Below, piece by piece: positions 61,037 to 64,000 of a stretch of 64,000 nucleotides of DNA; position 1 is the stretch's first letter; each line of letters begins with the position of its first letter. The DNA is from an uncultured Aquimarina sp. (lineage in GTDB: Bacteria; Bacteroidota; Bacteroidia; Flavobacteriales; Flavobacteriaceae), in the NCBI GenBank assembly GCA_947496705.1, contig CANMDW010000005.1, positions 124,001 to 188,000 of the forward strand, written 5' to 3'. Under the pieces are notes generated by a model. It had not been told where the DNA came from and did no database searches. It saw only the letters and a list, made by a program, of their open reading frames with translations. The translations under genes were made by a program, and so were the position numbers.

Positions 61037-62212
61037 ATCAGGATAAATAAGTTTACGAATCCTATTACAAAATTGCTTTTGTTTTTCGCTAGATTGGTGC
61101 AAATTGGGATTATTCATCGAAAAAGCCAAAGCAAATATTTTAAACCGCACCCTCTCTACCATTTTATTCGTCTCTGGATCTGCAGATTCTTTTAATTGAC
61201 CCAATTCTTGCTCCCACCAATCCATATCACTTTTATCTGGTTTGCTATAATCTGTTATAAAACGTGTGTTGAATTTTGTTGTTAGTTTAGCTTCTTTGTC
61301 GAATGCCTTTGACAACGATTTTATCGAATTCTTATACAATTTACTCTTTTGAAGCTCTTTATACTTAGCAGCTACACTATCCAAATCATAAAAAGATGAA
61401 TATGTAAGTAAAATTCGTTCATAATTTTCAGCCGCCTGAAGCAATGTATTATCAGCTTCAGATTTTAGTGCTGTTTCATAACTTTTCTGATAACTTTTAT
61501 AGATCTCGGTCTCGGCTTTTGCTTTACTTCCTTTTTTATGAGACTGTATTTCCAGCCAGTCAAATGCTCTTTTAATCTGTTCTGATGGTGGCCAGCTATG
61601 CTTACCGTTATATATAAATAAGGTCTGATTAAAATTAAATTTCTGTAAATACCCTTTGGCACGAACCATTTCCATATAATTCATATCGCGGTCTCCACAA
61701 ATTCCAACAAATGCGAATTTTTGAATCGATGGCCTATGTCCCGGGGTTGAAGAAAATGCTGCACCACAAGCTATCACTCCGGCAATTTGATCTGTTAATA
61801 CGGCGATCGCCGATGCCAAACGGGCCCCTCCCGAAAATCCAGCCAGAAAGATCTGGTTTTCTTTAATTTTAAAATTTGAAAAAACATGGTTAAATAATCG
61901 GTCGGTGGCATTAAAATTTCGCTCATAAGGTCCGTTTCTGGTAGTATTTGAGCAGATCAAAATATGATTATATGCTTCTGATGCCTCTACAAAAGGTTCT
62001 ATTCCTATCTTACCCCTGGCCGCCGGTTCAAAAATAAAAACTATGGAAGATGGTTGTGTAGCATCAAAAGACGAGGGAAGGTAGAGCGCAAAAGTTTCTT
62101 TAGTATTTTCTGAAACCGGAATAGAATCAATGACTTTTCCGGTTTCAAAAGTAGGTTGGGCACTACCAAAAAAAGCAAAACCCCATAAAAAAACAAATAC
62201 AGGTACCCTCAT
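61031..62212 (-). CDS. Exported alpha/beta hydrolase (esterase-like)
   Basis: 393 residues. Signal peptide (MRVPVFVFLWGFAFFGSA). The catalytic domain (about 25-225) has the nucleophile elbow AGFSGGARLAS with S127, a likely acid in GICGDRDMNY (about 176) and H205 in GKHSWPP. It resembles PHB-depolymerase/feruloyl-esterase-like proteins. The C-terminal 165 residues are helical. Its start codon overlaps the amidohydrolase stop (ATGA), so the two are translationally coupled. A degenerate relative lies 2 kb away at 57656. Confidence 0.82.
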   Translation of the reverse strand: MRVPVFVFLWGFAFFGSAQPTFETGKVIDSIPVSENTKETFALYLPSSFDATQPSSIVFIFEPAARGKIGIEPFVEASEAYNHILICSNTTRNGPYERNFNATDRLFNHVFSNFKIKENQIFLAGFSGGARLASAIAVLTDQIAGVIACGAAFSSTPGHRPSIQKFAFVGICGDRDMNYMEMVRAKGYLQKFNFNQTLFIYNGKHSWPPSEQIKRAFDWLEIQSHKKGSKAKAETEIYKSYQKSYETALKSEADNTLLQAAENYERILLTYSSFYDLDSVAAKYKELQKSKLYKNSIKSLSKAFDKEAKLTTKFNTRFITDYSKPDKSDMDWWEQELGQLKESADPETNKMVERVRFKIFALAFSMNNPNLHQSSEKQKQFCNRIRKLIYPDS

Positions 62213-63540
62213 TTATACTGCTTTCCGTGTTTAATAACAATATCCACATTCTGTAATTTACTGATATGCCTTAGCACATCTCCTTTTACAGCTATAATAT
62301 CTGCATATTTACCTTCGGTAACGGTCCCTACCTCATCGGCGACTCCCATCCATAATGAAGGCCAATAGGTCGCTGCACGTATGGCATACATAGGATCGAT
62401 CCCAAATTCGTTGACCCAAACATCTAATTCATTCCAGGTGGATTGGCTGTGAAATTTCATGGGAATTCCACTATCGGTACCGATCATCAACACCACGCCT
62501 GCATCCATTAATTGTTTGATTTTGGTTTCCAGAGTAGGTTTACGCAAAGGTGTTAACTGAAAGTACGGCAAACGATCCTTATGCTTAAAACTGTTTTTAA
62601 TATCTGCAATAATGGTATCATGCAAACCCCTATGCCATGAATCATTGTCTAAATGTTCCCCATTGTCCCTCACATATTCATAATTATACAATCCTTCTAC
62701 AGTAGGGCACCAAAATAAAGGTCCCAGATTCATCTGGGCAGTACGCTCTTTGATCGCCTCCATCACATCATCGGGGTATTTGGGCGCAGAAGACAAGCCT
62801 GTATGTTCAAAACAATCAGCACCAGCCTGCAGCCCCATTCTAATTTCCTGCGGACGATGGCCATGCGCCACCACTTTTAAATTGTATTTATGCGCCGTAT
62901 CTACTACTGCCTGCAACTCATCTTTGGTCATTTGATCCTGGTCGATCAATTTGATGCAATCTACACCGGCATCGGCTAGTTTTTTAACTTTCTTTCGGGC
63001 ATCTTCCCCTCCATTCACGCCCCAGCGAAAAGCCTCGGTTCCGGGATATGGTTTCTTTTGAATAAATGGCCCTGAAACGTATAAGGTAGCTCCGGGTATT
63101 TCTCCTTTATTGATTCGATCTCTTACCGAAATGCTTTCTTTAAGCGGTGCTCCCAGATCTCTGGCACTGGTTACCCCTGCCATTAACAATTGTTCTGCCG
63201 AAGCCGGCATGATCACATTTTCCAGTAATGGTGGGTAGGTTTTATCCCAATAAACATAATCTGCATGCCCATTAATCATGGTATGCACATGCATATCCCA
63301 AAGCCCGGGAAGTACAGACATGCCTTCGGTAGAGATCACCTGAGCATTATCTGGTACTTTTAAGGTTTCAACGGTGCCCACAGCTTTAATTTTTTTATCT
63401 TCAATAATAATTACACTATTTTGAATTGGCGTAGAGCCGAAACCGTCAATCAAAGTACCTCCTACCAAAGCTTTTAAGGGTTTTTGCTGAGCGAAAGAAA
63501 TAGTACAAATAAACAATCCCAGGAATAATTTTTGTATCAT
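62209..63540 (-). CDS. Exported metal-dependent amidohydrolase (imidazolonepropionase-like)
   Basis: 443 residues with a signal peptide (MIQKLFLGLFICTISFAQ). The amidohydrolase landmarks are the HxH in PGLWDMHVHTM (near residue 83), the likely carbamylated Lys in DCIKLIDQDQM, the ligand His residues in VVAHGHRPQE and CFEHTG, and the catalytic Asp in MIGTDSGIP. Relatives (prolidase-like group) cleave N-acyl amino acids or dipeptides in the periplasm. First gene of a two-gene operon with the esterase-like protein. The third 21-bp-period array lies 108 bp upstream of its start. Confidence 0.9.
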   Translation of the reverse strand: MIQKLFLGLFICTISFAQQKPLKALVGGTLIDGFGSTPIQNSVIIIEDKKIKAVGTVETLKVPDNAQVISTEGMSVLPGLWDMHVHTMINGHADYVYWDKTYPPLLENVIMPASAEQLLMAGVTSARDLGAPLKESISVRDRINKGEIPGATLYVSGPFIQKKPYPGTEAFRWGVNGGEDARKKVKKLADAGVDCIKLIDQDQMTKDELQAVVDTAHKYNLKVVAHGHRPQEIRMGLQAGADCFEHTGLSSAPKYPDDVMEAIKERTAQMNLGPLFWCPTVEGLYNYEYVRDNGEHLDNDSWHRGLHDTIIADIKNSFKHKDRLPYFQLTPLRKPTLETKIKQLMDAGVVLMIGTDSGIPMKFHSQSTWNELDVWVNEFGIDPMYAIRAATYWPSLWMGVADEVGTVTEGKYADIIAVKGDVLRHISKLQNVDIVIKHGKQYK

Positions 63541-63647
63541 GATTTGTGTTTCTTTAAAAATACTGAAACTCCATGAAATAAAAAATAATCAACAAGCGGA
63601 AGATAATAACAAGTGTTGACAGTTCCTGCCATACTGAGTTTTATTAT

Positions 63648-63773
63648 CACTCCGAGGTCTTTGCACAACACTTCGAGATCTTTGCACAACACTCCGAGGT
63701 TGTTTCCCAGCACTCCGAGGTCGTTTCCCAGCACTCCGAGGTTGTTTCCCAGTACTCCGAAATTGTTTCCTAA
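63648..63773 (+). repeat. Tandem array, six 21-bp units
   Basis: Units at 63648, 63669, 63690, 63711, 63732 and 63753: CACTCCGAGGTCTTTGCACAA, twice in that form, then CACTCCGAGGTTGTTTCCCAG three times, then a TACTCCGAAATTG variant. Degenerate flanking units are visible on both sides. A minus-strand frame through it encodes seven-residue repeats, but that follows from the 21-nt period and I do not treat it as a gene. Confidence 0.9.
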
Positions 63774-63784
63774 CGCTTCTGGAT

Positions 63785-63841
63785 AGCCCCGTCAGGCTTG
63801 GTCAAAGAATTTTGGCATCTATAGCCTGACGAGGGTTTTTT
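63785..63841 (+). terminator. Large hairpin with T tract at the right edge
   Basis: AGCCCCGTCAGGCT pairs with AGCCTGACGAGGG (one bulge) across a loop of about 24 nt and is followed by six Ts. It could be the terminator of an RNA reading rightward through the tandem array or an unrelated element. 63842-64000 is AT-rich and shows no gene. Confidence 0.45.
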
Positions 63842-64000
63842 CAGTCATCTTTTTTTGATAAAATAGATTTCGGATCGCTAGAATAAAATTGACTAAAAAC
63901 TTATGTAAACCTTTATAAACAGTTTGTAAATTAGAGTTTATCCAGAAAATAAGTTTTTATTAAAAAAGCTATATTATAAGACTCTAAAGGTTTGTGTCAA

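Noticed and set aside
63537..63734. 65-residue minus-strand ORF with seven-residue repeats (LGNDLGV, LCKDLEV)
   Set aside because: It is a reading of the 21-bp tandem array; 21 nt always gives a seven-residue repeat. It has no known homologue type, sits against the amidohydrolase start, and comparable arrays in the window have no frame.

Overview
The window is AT-rich chromosomal DNA from a member of the Bacteroidota, most likely a marine flavobacterium (an Aquimarina-like member of Flavobacteriaceae; genus is inference). The evidence is a 1118-residue SecA of the Bacteroidota type, DUF2795, DUF2911, DUF4920, DUF6268 and DUF1684 proteins typical of the phylum, lipoproteins with Cys-Asn-Asn/Asp start regions, an M49 peptidase with Bacteroides-like active-site spacing, TAnnTTTG promoter boxes, and weak ribosome sites. 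I see no rRNA, tRNA, transposase, phage gene or CRISPR array.

Layout. 0-9 kb: tail of an upstream gene (possibly cobalamin adenosyltransferase), DUF2795, secA, a DUF4377-like lipoprotein, an M23 peptidase, a geranylgeranyl-reductase-like flavoprotein overlapping a UbiA-type prenyltransferase, a 111-bp MITE-like element, and an ECF sigma/membrane-partner pair. 9-17 kb: a lipoprotein with leucine-rich repeats, a duplicated-domain secreted protein, a second ECF sigma/anti-sigma operon with a DUF4097-like exported protein, DUF2911 and meaB. 17-24 kb: an accessory island of nested GC-rich repeats, a nine-unit 41-bp tandem array, a long hairpin, an all-helical protein, three tandem paralogues of unknown function and a DUF4469-like protein. 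24-35 kb: BCCT transporter, bifunctional penicillin-binding protein, PAP2 phosphatase, OmpA-type protein, MATE exporter, M28 peptidase and PPK2. 35-41 kb: one minus-strand operon running ABC exporter, MscS channel, DUF6268, sigma-54 activator, barrel protein. 41-46.6 kb: grpE-dnaJ, epimerase, mnmD, DUF4920, ilvE. 46.6-57 kb: cold-shock protein, MazG-like protein, DPP III, SRPBCC/GyrI-like protein, crcB, P-II, porin, DUF1684, MFS and DJ-1/PfpI. 57-64 kb: two related alpha/beta-hydrolase-like proteins (one without catalytic Ser and His), Lrp, two paralogous helical proteins, and an amidohydrolase.

The most unusual signal is non-coding. Three intergenic tandem arrays (about 17.56-17.93, 32.02-32.27 and 63.65-63.77 kb) have unrelated sequences but share a period of 20.5-21 bp, about two helical turns. 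Around them are several dispersed families: a TA-flanked MITE pair, GC-rich CCTGCC palindromes (two nested in a larger element), a GAACTCA-TCT-TGAGTTC hairpin close to several start codons, and two further intergenic repeats. The best candidate for an undescribed protein system is the three-paralogue cluster at 19.1-23.3 kb, whose first and third members end in an identical 48-bp stretch.
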